From contig JAEEQP010000060.1 in assembly GCA_016285355.1 (NCBI GenBank), positions 1-21,029 on the forward strand: DNA of 21,029 nt, given 5' to 3'. Below the pieces are notes generated by a model. That model made no database searches, was not told where the DNA came from, and saw only the letters and a list, made by a program, of their open reading frames with translations. This document shows, piece after piece, positions 14,812 to 21,029 of this stretch. A program made the position numbers and the translations under genes. The DNA is from Bacteroidales bacterium (GTDB taxonomy: Bacteria > Bacteroidota > Bacteroidia > Bacteroidales > F082). How positions within the stretch are numbered: position 1 is the stretch's first letter; every line of letters starts with the position of its first letter.

Positions 14812-16314
14812 ATGAAGAAACTTTACCGCTATATTGTCAAATCGTTTATTGGCACCTTTATCCTCACCTTTTTCATTGTGGTGTTCATCTGGGTGATGCA
14901 ATTCGTTTGGCTCTATGTGGACGATTTGGTTGGCAAAGGTTTGGAATTCAAGATTATAGCCGAGCTTCTGTTCTACACCTCTATCACTGCCATCCCCATG
15001 TCGCTGCCTTTGGCCTTGTTGCTGGCCTTGCTGATGTGTTTCGGCAACCTCGGCGAACACTACGAGTTAGTGGCCATGAAAGCCTCGGGCATCTCCATGT
15101 GGCGTTCCATGCGTCCGTTGCTCTATTTCTCGTTGCTGACCAGCGTATTGGCTTTCTTCATCTCCAACAGCGTGATTCCCATTGCCACCCTCAAATGGCG
15201 CACTTTGCTCACCGATGTGCAACGGCAGAAATTAGCTTTCAACATCAAGGAAGGGGTGTTCTATAAAGACATCGACCATTATGTCATTTACGTCGAAAAG
15301 AAGGGCAAAGACGGAAGCAGCATCTATGGGGTCAAGATTTACGACCACACCGACCGCACCGGCAACACCAAAATCATCTCCGCCGACTCGGGCAGGATGG
15401 AGATGAGCCCCAACCAGCGCAACATCATCTTCACGCTCTTCGACGGCTACAACTACACCGACATCACTACGGGCGACTACAAGGAAAAACGGCCTTTCGA
15501 GCGCATGTCGTTCAAGCAGGAGCAAATCAAGTTCAGCTTAGCCTCTTTCGACATGACCCGTTCGGACGAAGAGATGTACAAGTCATACCAACAAATGATG
15601 AACATCCGCCAGCTCTCCAATGCTCTCGACTCGTTGCAAAAACGTGAGCATCGAAAGCAAGATGAGTTTACATCGGGCTTCACAAGACGTTGGGGAAACT
15701 ACAATGATATGCGTACTAAACCCCAACCTGACAATCAAGCCATTGCAGAAAACGACAGCCTTGCCGCCGACACTTGCTATATACTTACATGGCCTCTGTT
15801 AGCTCAATTCGAAGGCGAAAAACGCGACAAAATTGCCAGCTTGGCCTTGGGTACGGCCCAAAACGCCAAAGACAATGTAACCTTCAATGCGACGGATTTC
15901 AAATATCAAACCGAGAACATCAACAAGCACAAGAAAGAGTGGCATAAAAAGTTCACTTTGAGCATCGCCTGTATCATTTTCTTCTTTATCGGCGCACCTT
16001 TGGGCAGCATTATCCGAAAAGGCGGATTAGGCTTACCCGTCGTGATTTCCGTGGTGTTCTTCATCATTTATCACCTCATCTCGACCATCGCTGAGCGTAT
16101 GGCCGTCTTCGGCGACCTCAACATGTTCCTCGGCGTGTGGCTTTCGTCCCTTGTGTTGTTGCCCGTCGGAATGTTCTTCACCTTCAAGGCCACTACCGAT
16201 GCGGCATTGTTCGATGGCGACAGCTGGAAGAAGGCCTTCCAAAAACTCTTCAAACGCCACAAGGCTCCTCTTTCGGTCCCTGAGCCTGTCGAAGGGCCGA
16301 AAACTAACCCATAG
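14812..16314 (+). CDS. LptF/LptG family (YjgP/YjgQ) permease, lipopolysaccharide export
   Basis: The 500-residue protein has the family layout: three N-terminal membrane helices (about 11-35, 52-78, 100-124), a large periplasmic beta-jellyroll region (about 140-375), and three C-terminal helices (about 381-400, 407-428, 437-459). FFFIGAPLGSIIRKGGLGL (390-408) is the most typical segment. With LptB it forms the inner-membrane ABC transporter that extracts LPS; which of LptF or LptG it corresponds to cannot be assigned. ATG 14812 was chosen because MKKLYRYIVKSF is the normal N-terminus; the frame extends 19 codons upstream through the promoter. The last residues (LSVPEPVEGPKTNP) come from a family A palindrome. 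A GT4 gene follows after 12 bases. Confidence 0.92.
   Translation: MKKLYRYIVKSFIGTFILTFFIVVFIWVMQFVWLYVDDLVGKGLEFKIIAELLFYTSITAIPMSLPLALLLALLMCFGNLGEHYELVAMKASGISMWRSMRPLLYFSLLTSVLAFFISNSVIPIATLKWRTLLTDVQRQKLAFNIKEGVFYKDIDHYVIYVEKKGKDGSSIYGVKIYDHTDRTGNTKIISADSGRMEMSPNQRNIIFTLFDGYNYTDITTGDYKEKRPFERMSFKQEQIKFSLASFDMTRSDEEMYKSYQQMMNIRQLSNALDSLQKREHRKQDEFTSGFTRRWGNYNDMRTKPQPDNQAIAENDSLAADTCYILTWPLLAQFEGEKRDKIASLALGTAQNAKDNVTFNATDFKYQTENINKHKKEWHKKFTLSIACIIFFFIGAPLGSIIRKGGLGLPVVISVVFFIIYHLISTIAERMAVFGDLNMFLGVWLSSLVLLPVGMFFTFKATTDAALFDGDSWKKAFQKLFKRHKAPLSVPEPVEGPKTNP
16271..16302. repeat. Palindromic repeat family A, half-unit at the 3' end of the Lpt permease gene
   Basis: The core TCCCTGAGCCTGTCGAAGGG is the same as one half of the copies inside the O-antigen ligase, but here it is enclosed by its own inverted arms TTTCGG (16271-16276) and CCGAAA (16297-16302). 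It is read in the same frame (PEPVEGP) as in the ligase. Confidence 0.8.
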
Positions 16315-16326
16315 AAACACTCTATC

Positions 16327-17544
16327 ATGAAAATACTCCTACTCTGCAACAAACCTCCCTACCCTGCCTCCGAAGGCGGTCCCATGGCCATGAACAGCAT
16401 CATCACCGGACTGTTGGATGCGGGACATCAGGTCAAAATACTGGCCGTCAACAGCGAGAAATTCAACGTAAAGGAATCGGACATCCCTGAAGAATACAAG
16501 AGAAAGACCGGCATCGAACTCATTGATGTCGACCTACGCGTCAGGCCTTTGAAGGCTTTCACCAACCTTTTCACCAGAAAATCCTACCATGTGGAGCGGT
16601 TCATCTCCAAAGAGTTCAGGGAAAGGCTCATCGAAGTACTTGAAAAAGAGCAGTTTGATGTTGTGCAGTTGGAAATGCTCTACATGACACCTTACGTTGA
16701 CGACATTCGCGCCCACTCCAAGGCCATGATTGTATTGCGTGCCCACAACGTGGAACACAAGATATGGGAGCGCATGGCCAAAGAGACGAAATTCCTCCTT
16801 AAACGCTGGTACATCAACCACTTGGCCAAGACCTTGAAAGAGTACGAGCTCAACGCTTTGGAGACCGTCGACGGCATTGCTGCCATCACCCGCAAGGATG
16901 CCGCTTTTTTCCGGAAATACTGCTCTAAGCCTATCATCGACATTCCTTACGGCGTTTATCCAGAGGAGTTTACCCCGAAATACGAGGTTGAAGGCAAGCC
17001 CAAGTTCTACCATATCGGTTCCATGAACTGGATGCCCAACGACGAAGGCATACACTGGTTCATTGATGAGGTTTTACCAAAAACGGTGGAGAAAGTGCCC
17101 GATTTCGTCTATCATCTGGCAGGACGCAACATGCCTGAATGGCTCACTACATTGAATGACCCACATGTCAATGTCATCGGCGAAGTGCCTGATGCTAAGG
17201 AATTTGTCACTAATCATGATGTGGCTATCGTGCCTTTGCTTTCGGGTAGTGGCATCCGCATCAAGATTATCGAATCGATGGCTATGGGCAAAACCGTTAT
17301 CACTACACGCGTGGGTGCCGAGGGCATTCTCTACGACGAGGAGGTCAACATCATCATCGCCGAAAACAAGGCCAAGATGGTGGAAGCCATTCGCAGCCTC
17401 AACGAGAACCCACAGACTGCTGTCAGAATAGGCCAAGCCGCACGCAGACTCATTGAAGAGACCTACGACAACCGCAAAATCATCGCACGGCTTTTGATGT
17501 TTTATGAGCAAATTAAGCCTGGGAGTAAGATTAGTTTTCTGTAG
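16327..17544 (+). CDS. Glycosyltransferase family 4 protein (first of two)
   Basis: The 405-residue protein has the GT-B plan. The N-terminal lobe carries LLCNKPPYPASEGGPMAMNSI (5-25), the glycine-rich acceptor-side loop, and LRAHNVEHKIWERM (137-150). The C-terminal lobe starts near 225 and has the nucleotide-sugar region GSGIRIKIIESMAMGKTVITT (307-327), the EX7E-like segment of GT4 enzymes. It probably transfers a sugar from a nucleotide donor to a surface polysaccharide or LPS intermediate at the cytoplasmic face; donor and acceptor are unknown. It begins 12 bases after the Lpt permease gene, so they are one operon. The HNVEHKIWE pattern recalls exopolysaccharide-type GT4 proteins. Confidence 0.88.
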   Translation: MKILLLCNKPPYPASEGGPMAMNSIITGLLDAGHQVKILAVNSEKFNVKESDIPEEYKRKTGIELIDVDLRVRPLKAFTNLFTRKSYHVERFISKEFRERLIEVLEKEQFDVVQLEMLYMTPYVDDIRAHSKAMIVLRAHNVEHKIWERMAKETKFLLKRWYINHLAKTLKEYELNALETVDGIAAITRKDAAFFRKYCSKPIIDIPYGVYPEEFTPKYEVEGKPKFYHIGSMNWMPNDEGIHWFIDEVLPKTVEKVPDFVYHLAGRNMPEWLTTLNDPHVNVIGEVPDAKEFVTNHDVAIVPLLSGSGIRIKIIESMAMGKTVITTRVGAEGILYDEEVNIIIAENKAKMVEAIRSLNENPQTAVRIGQAARRLIEETYDNRKIIARLLMFYEQIKPGSKISFL

Positions 17545-17548
17545 TCTT

Positions 17549-17632
17549 ACGCAGAAATAGCTGAATCCGCAGAACCTGCCGAACAATGATTTGAATCGCT
17601 TTGCGTTTCTTAATATTCTGCGTATTCTGCGT
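17549..17632. repeat. Imperfect inverted repeat (ACGCAGAA units) between the two GT4 genes
   Basis: ACGCAGAA (17549-17556) and CCGCAGAA (17567-17574) face TTCTGCGTATTCTGCGT (17616-17632) in inverted orientation. It fills the gap after the first GT4 stop and could end or weaken the upstream transcript. No T run follows directly. Confidence 0.5.
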
Positions 17633-17651
17633 GCCATATAAGAATATTTTC

Positions 17652-17659
17652 TAAATTTG
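17652..17659 (+). promoter_or_regulatory. Candidate -7 element for the second GT4 gene
   Basis: TAAATTTG fits TAnnTTTG and lies 18 bases before the ATG, the same distance as in the lptF/G promoter. The upstream TTTG box is not evident (TGCG at the expected place). It would give the GT4-ettA pair its own transcript. Confidence 0.45.
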
Positions 17660-17677
17660 TCCCCCAAATCCGACGAG

Positions 17678-18850
17678 ATGAAGATATTTGTCCTCCTGCC
17701 CCGCATCCCTTATCCGCTTGAGAAAGGCGACAAGTTGCGGGCTTTCAACCAGATAAAGCAGCTTGCAAAGCATAACGAAATCATCCTTTGTGCGCTCAAC
17801 GACAACCCGAAAGTCAGCGAGCAGGATGCTTTTCATGCACTGCAACCTTACTGTCAGTCCATCAACTTCATCAAAATCACGAAGCCGCAAATCCTTTTGG
17901 GGCTTGCCCGAGCTTTCTTCAAAGGACTACCTTTTCAATGCGGCTATTTCTTCAACCGCAAGGCCGCCAAGAAAATCAACACCCTGATTGCCAAGCACAA
18001 GCCTGAAATGCTATACGGTCAACTGCTACGGACGGCAGAGTACATCCGGCACAAGAACCTTCCCAAAGCCATTGACTATCAAGATATTTTCTCCTACGGT
18101 ATGAAACGCCGCGCCGACATTGCCTCTCCCATCACGCGACCTGTATTCAATATGGAATACCAACGCCTGAAACGTTACGAGGCTGCCATCTTTGAAGATT
18201 TCGATGTGAAGACCATTATCAGCGAGCCTGACAGGAAACTGTTTCCACATGAGAAACGCGACGAAATCCTCATCATCCCCAACGGTGTGGACCATGACTA
18301 TTTCAAGCCTCAGAAACGCGAAAAGAAATACGACCTTGTCTTTACTGGCAACATGAGTTATCCACCCAACGTGAATGCTGTGGAATACTTGGCTGATGAG
18401 ATTATGCCCATAGTGTGGAAGACCTTGCCCGAAACGAAATTATACATCGCTGGTGCCACCCCCGACCCAAAAGTCAAGAAAGCCGCCTCAGAGCGCATCA
18501 TCGTCAGTGGCTGGTTGGACGACATCCGCGATGCCTACGCACAAAGCCGTGTTTTCATCGCGCCCATGCGCATCGGTACTGGTTTGCAAAACAAGCTATT
18601 GGAGGCCATGTCAATGCGGTTGCCTGCCATCACCTCGCCTTTGGCGAATGCTTCTTTGGGTGCAAAACCCAATGAGGAGATTTTGATTGGCAGCAATGCC
18701 GATGAGATGGCGCAAAACATCATCACCTTATTAACTAATACGCAAAAAGCAGAACAGATTGCCCAAGCGGGGTTTGATTTCACGAATCGTGTTTATGATT
18801 GGGGACGGGCGACGGAGGTTTTAGAACACGCAATGAACCAAGCCCTGTAA
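17678..18850 (+). CDS. Glycosyltransferase family 4 protein (second of two)
   Basis: The 390-residue GT-B enzyme begins MKIFVLLPRIPYPLEKGDKLRAFNQ, the KGDKLR loop typical of a GT4 subgroup that includes the TIGR03087-like (exosortase-associated) sugar transferases. The inter-lobe segment IPNGVDHDYF is at 200-209, VFTGNMSYPPNVNAVEYL opens the C-terminal lobe (221-238), and APMRIGTGLQNKLLEAMSM (295-313) is the donor-binding EX7E-like region. It resembles the preceding GT4 in plan but is a different subgroup, so it is not a recent duplicate. ATG 17678 was chosen over an upstream TTG at 17657 that overlaps the -7 box. Its last codons and stop lie in a GCCCT-GTA-AGGGC palindrome. The ettA gene follows 59 bases later. 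Confidence 0.88.
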   Translation: MKIFVLLPRIPYPLEKGDKLRAFNQIKQLAKHNEIILCALNDNPKVSEQDAFHALQPYCQSINFIKITKPQILLGLARAFFKGLPFQCGYFFNRKAAKKINTLIAKHKPEMLYGQLLRTAEYIRHKNLPKAIDYQDIFSYGMKRRADIASPITRPVFNMEYQRLKRYEAAIFEDFDVKTIISEPDRKLFPHEKRDEILIIPNGVDHDYFKPQKREKKYDLVFTGNMSYPPNVNAVEYLADEIMPIVWKTLPETKLYIAGATPDPKVKKAASERIIVSGWLDDIRDAYAQSRVFIAPMRIGTGLQNKLLEAMSMRLPAITSPLANASLGAKPNEEILIGSNADEMAQNIITLLTNTQKAEQIAQAGFDFTNRVYDWGRATEVLEHAMNQAL

Positions 18851-18854
18851 GGGC
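18842..18854. repeat. Short palindrome over the stop codon of the second GT4 gene
   Basis: GCCCT-GTA-AGGGC is a perfect 5-bp stem whose loop and right arm contain the TAA stop. It resembles other short palindromes here that cover gene ends. Whether it is part of a repeat family in this genome cannot be judged from one copy. Confidence 0.4.
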
Positions 18855-18909
18855 GACAGCTAATAAGCAGGCGACGTCAGTCCCTGCACCAAACAAAAAC
18901 AAATAGAAT

Positions 18910-20589
18910 ATGGCACAACCCGACGACAAAAAAATCATCTTCTCGATGGTAGGCGTGAGCAAAATCATCCCGCCTTCACGCCAAATCCTGAAAGACATCT
19001 ACCTCTCCTTCTTCTATGGCGCCAAAATCGGCATCATCGGCCTGAACGGAGCGGGGAAATCGACCTTGCTGCGCATCATCGCGGGCAAGGAGAAATCCTA
19101 TAACGGCGAAGTGGTCTTCTCGCCCGGCTACTCGGTCGGGATGCTCGACCAAGAGCCGCTATTAGACGACAACAAAACCGTCCGCCAAGTAGTAGAGGAA
19201 GGCGTGCAGGAAATCGTCGACATCCTCAAGGAATACGAGGAAATCAACAACAAATTCGCTGAACCTGACGCTGACTTCGACAAACTGATTGCCCGGCAAG
19301 GCGAACTCACCGAGCTCATCGAGCAACACGACGCTTGGGAACTCGACAGCAAACTGGAACGCGCCATGGATGCCCTCAACTGTCCCGATGGCGACACGCC
19401 AGTCAAGAACCTCTCAGGAGGCGAACGTCGCCGCGTAGCCTTGTGCAGACTTCTATTGCAAGAGCCTGACATTCTGCTCCTTGACGAGCCGACCAACCAC
19501 CTTGATGCCGAGAGCATCCAATGGTTAGAGAGCCACTTGCAACAGTACAAGGGCACCGTCATCGCCGTCACCCACGACCGTTACTTCCTCGACCACGTGG
19601 CCGGCTGGATTCTCGAACTCGACCGAGGCGAAGGCATCCCGTGGAAGGGCAACTACTCCTCCTGGCTCGACCAGAAGACCGCCCGCCTTGCCATGGAAGA
19701 GAAAACCGAGAGCAAACGCCGCAAGACCCTCGAAAGAGAATTGGAATGGGTACGCATGGCTCCGAAAGCACGTCACGCCAAGGGCAAAGCGCGTTTGGAG
19801 TCGTATGAAAAGATGCTCAACGAGGATGTGAAAGAAAAAGAAGAGAAACTTGAAATCTACATCCCCAACGGCGACCGACTTGGAACAAAAGTCATTGAAG
19901 CGCATGACGTCACCAAGGCATACGGCGACAAACTTTTGTTCGAAAACCTGAACTTCAGCCTGCCGCAAGGCGGCATCGTGGGTGTCATCGGGCCCAACGG
20001 CGCAGGCAAAACGACTTTGTTCCGCCTCATTATGGGCTTGGAGCAACCCGATTCAGGCACTTTTGAGGTCGGTGAAACGGTAAAAATCGGCTATGTTGAC
20101 CAACAGCACGCCGAAATCGACCCAGAAAAGACCGTTTGGGAAGTCATCAGCGGCGGCAACGAACTGATTCAGTTGGGCAAGCGCAGCATGAACTCACGCG
20201 CCTACGTCTCGCGCTTCAACTTCGGCGGCAACGACCAGCAGAAAAAAGCAGGCGTACTCTCAGGCGGTGAGCGCAATCGTATGCACTTGGCCTTGACCTT
20301 GAAGCAAGAAGCCAATGTCCTCCTTTTGGACGAGCCCACCAACGACATCGACGTGAATACCCTTCGCGCCTTGGAAGAAGGTTTGGAAAACTTCGCCGGC
20401 TGCGCCGTCATCATCAGCCACGACCGCTGGTTCCTCGATCGTGTAGCGACTCATATCCTTGCCTTTGAAGGCAATTCTCAGGTGTATTTCTTTGAGGGAA
20501 GTTACTCGGAATACGAGGAGAACAAACAGAAGCGCCTCGGCAACATGGAGCCCAAACGGTTCCGCTATAAGAAACTGAAAGTGGATTAA
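18910..20589 (+). CDS. ettA: Energy-dependent translational throttle protein EttA (ABC-F ATPase)
   Basis: The 559-residue protein has two ABC cassettes and no membrane helix. Cassette 1: Walker A GLNGAGKST (44-52), signature LSGGERRR (168-175), Walker B LLLDEPTNHLD with Glu193, switch His222. Cassette 2: GPNGAGKTT (361-369), LSGGERNR (450-457), LLLDEPTNDID with Glu475, His504. A helical insertion (about 95-150) in cassette 1 is the arm domain, and a charged linker (about 255-320, MAPKARHAKGKARL) joins the cassettes. Length and the linker are those of EttA (555 residues in E. coli). It binds the ribosomal E site and gates elongation by the ATP/ADP state. It probably shares a transcript with the preceding GT4 gene. 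No typical terminator follows; three palindromic elements do. Confidence 0.95.
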   Translation: MAQPDDKKIIFSMVGVSKIIPPSRQILKDIYLSFFYGAKIGIIGLNGAGKSTLLRIIAGKEKSYNGEVVFSPGYSVGMLDQEPLLDDNKTVRQVVEEGVQEIVDILKEYEEINNKFAEPDADFDKLIARQGELTELIEQHDAWELDSKLERAMDALNCPDGDTPVKNLSGGERRRVALCRLLLQEPDILLLDEPTNHLDAESIQWLESHLQQYKGTVIAVTHDRYFLDHVAGWILELDRGEGIPWKGNYSSWLDQKTARLAMEEKTESKRRKTLERELEWVRMAPKARHAKGKARLESYEKMLNEDVKEKEEKLEIYIPNGDRLGTKVIEAHDVTKAYGDKLLFENLNFSLPQGGIVGVIGPNGAGKTTLFRLIMGLEQPDSGTFEVGETVKIGYVDQQHAEIDPEKTVWEVISGGNELIQLGKRSMNSRAYVSRFNFGGNDQQKKAGVLSGGERNRMHLALTLKQEANVLLLDEPTNDIDVNTLRALEEGLENFAGCAVIISHDRWFLDRVATHILAFEGNSQVYFFEGSYSEYEENKQKRLGNMEPKRFRYKKLKVD

Positions 20590-20606
20590 CATCTTTGGTC
20601 AAAGCA

Positions 20607-20663
20607 CGCCTCCTATGTCATTCCCACGTAGGCTTGTGCGCAAGCGGGAATCTATAGAAGGCG
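20607..20663. repeat. Palindromic repeat family B, copy B2
   Basis: Arms CGCCTCCT / AGAAGGCG (one mismatch) enclose ATGTCATTCC ... GGGAATCTAT. The centre contains a further hairpin, GCTTG-TGCG-CAAGC. It starts 18 bases after the ettA stop. Confidence 0.85.
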
Positions 20664-20689
20664 GTTCACAAAATCAAGACTTATTTGAC

Positions 20690-20756
20690 GGCTTCAGAAA
20701 GCATAGATTCCAACCTCCCTACATGCCAACGTTGGAATGACATGCTCTCTGAAGCC
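20690..20756. repeat. Palindromic repeat family B, copy B3 (inverted orientation)
   Basis: Arms GGCTTCAGAAAGCAT and ATGCTCTCTGAAGCC pair at 14 of 15 positions and enclose the core on the minus strand (ATGTCATTCC ... GGAATCTAT). The centre holds the palindrome CCAACGTTGG. Confidence 0.87.
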
Positions 20757-20773
20757 TGTATAGACACAAGCAA

Positions 20774-20830
20774 GCCGCCCATGTCATTCCGTGAGGAGAC
20801 TCGTGTGGAAGGATGGAATCTATGGGCGGC
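20774..20830. repeat. Palindromic repeat family B, copy B4
   Basis: Arms GCCGCCCAT and ATGGGCGGC are perfectly complementary and enclose GTCATTCC ... GGAATCT. Orientation as B2. The three copies fill most of the 316-base gap 20590-20905; the rest holds only the DUF805 promoter. Confidence 0.87.
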
Positions 20831-20846
20831 GGTTCAAGCAAAAAAA

Positions 20847-20876
20847 TTTGTTTTCTAAAACAATTTGCTACCTTTG
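20847..20876 (+). promoter_or_regulatory. Promoter of the DUF805 gene
   Basis: TTTG (20847-20850), 18 bases, then TACCTTTG (20869-20876) followed by CAGCG. The -7 region is identical to that of the lptF/G gene. The ATG lies 29 bases downstream after an A/T-rich leader. Confidence 0.65.
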
Positions 20877-20905
20877 CAGCGTATTAACCCTTAAAAATTA
20901 AAACT

Positions 20906-21029
20906 ATGAGTTTCGGTGAAGCCATCAAAAGCGTGTTTTCAAAGTATGCAACTTTTTCGGGACGTGCACGCCGTTCCGAGTTCTGGTATTTCTTTTTGTT
21001 CAACTTCCTCGTCAGTTTCGTTTTAAGAC
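20906..21029 (+). CDS. DUF805 family membrane protein (5' part only)
   Basis: Only 41 codons are inside the window. After a short N-terminal helix (MSFGEAIKSVFSKYATF) comes FSGRARRSEFWYFFLFNF, the hallmark of DUF805 proteins, and the first membrane helix begins (about 27-40). DUF805 proteins are small inner-membrane proteins of about 110-150 residues with four or so helices and no established function. The start is supported by the strong promoter directly upstream and by the family N-terminus. Confidence 0.85.
   Translation, partial: MSFGEAIKSVFSKYATFSGRARRSEFWYFFLFNFLVSFVLR

Noticed and set aside
17657..17677. TTG start for the second GT4 gene
   Set aside because: It lies in the TAAATTTG promoter element; ATG 17678 gives the normal N-terminus MKIFVLLPRIPYP.
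1..21029. tRNA, rRNA, insertion sequence or prophage genes
   Set aside because: No cloverleaf with a T-loop GTTCRANTC, no rRNA-like segment and no transposase or phage protein was found by eye; a tRNAscan/ISfinder run would settle it.

Overview
The window looks like chromosomal DNA of a Bacteroidota bacterium, most likely order Bacteroidales. The signs are: TAnnTTTG-type promoters with upstream TTTG boxes; few Shine-Dalgarno sequences; the neighbour set DUF4271 - hemD - rnpA - yidD - S41 peptidase; and a giant secreted protein with a type IX secretion (T9SS) C-terminal signal. The genus cannot be fixed from the sequence.

Layout. (1) 1-5703, minus strand: DUF4271 membrane protein, hemD (haem/sirohaem synthesis), rnpA (RNase P protein), yidD (membrane insertion), an S41 C-terminal processing protease, and, coupled to it by a 1-base stop/start overlap, an O-antigen ligase family protein that runs off the left edge. 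(2) 5704-8205, plus strand: pta and ackA, the acetate-forming, ATP-yielding pair, transcribed divergently from DUF4271. (3) 8206-8860: a 655-base non-coding stretch with two terminators, a candidate promoter, a strongly structured leader with two competing folds, and a 41-codon ORF just upstream of the next gene. (4) 8861-14350: an 1829-residue BspA-like leucine-rich-repeat surface protein with a T9SS tail. (5) 14414-14749, minus: a small stand-alone PAS protein. (6) 14812-20589, plus: an LptF/LptG-type permease, two GT4 glycosyltransferases and the ABC-F translation factor ettA. (7) 20590-20905: three palindromic elements, then a promoter and the first 41 codons of a DUF805 membrane protein at the right edge.

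Functionally most genes are housekeeping: envelope building (O-antigen ligase, Lpt permease, GT4s, YidD, S41 protease), acetate fermentation, RNA and translation factors. The accessory part is the BspA-like locus with its unusual leader; it is bracketed by two copies of an identical palindrome.

The most distinctive signal is the density of short palindromic (REP/MITE-like) elements of several unrelated families. Several are not intergenic: they lie in frame inside the O-antigen ligase and form the C-terminus of the Lpt permease. One family has a conserved core (ATGTCATTCC ... GGAATCTAT) enclosed by arms that differ in every copy but are always complementary to each other. No CRISPR array, tRNA, rRNA, transposase or prophage gene was seen.
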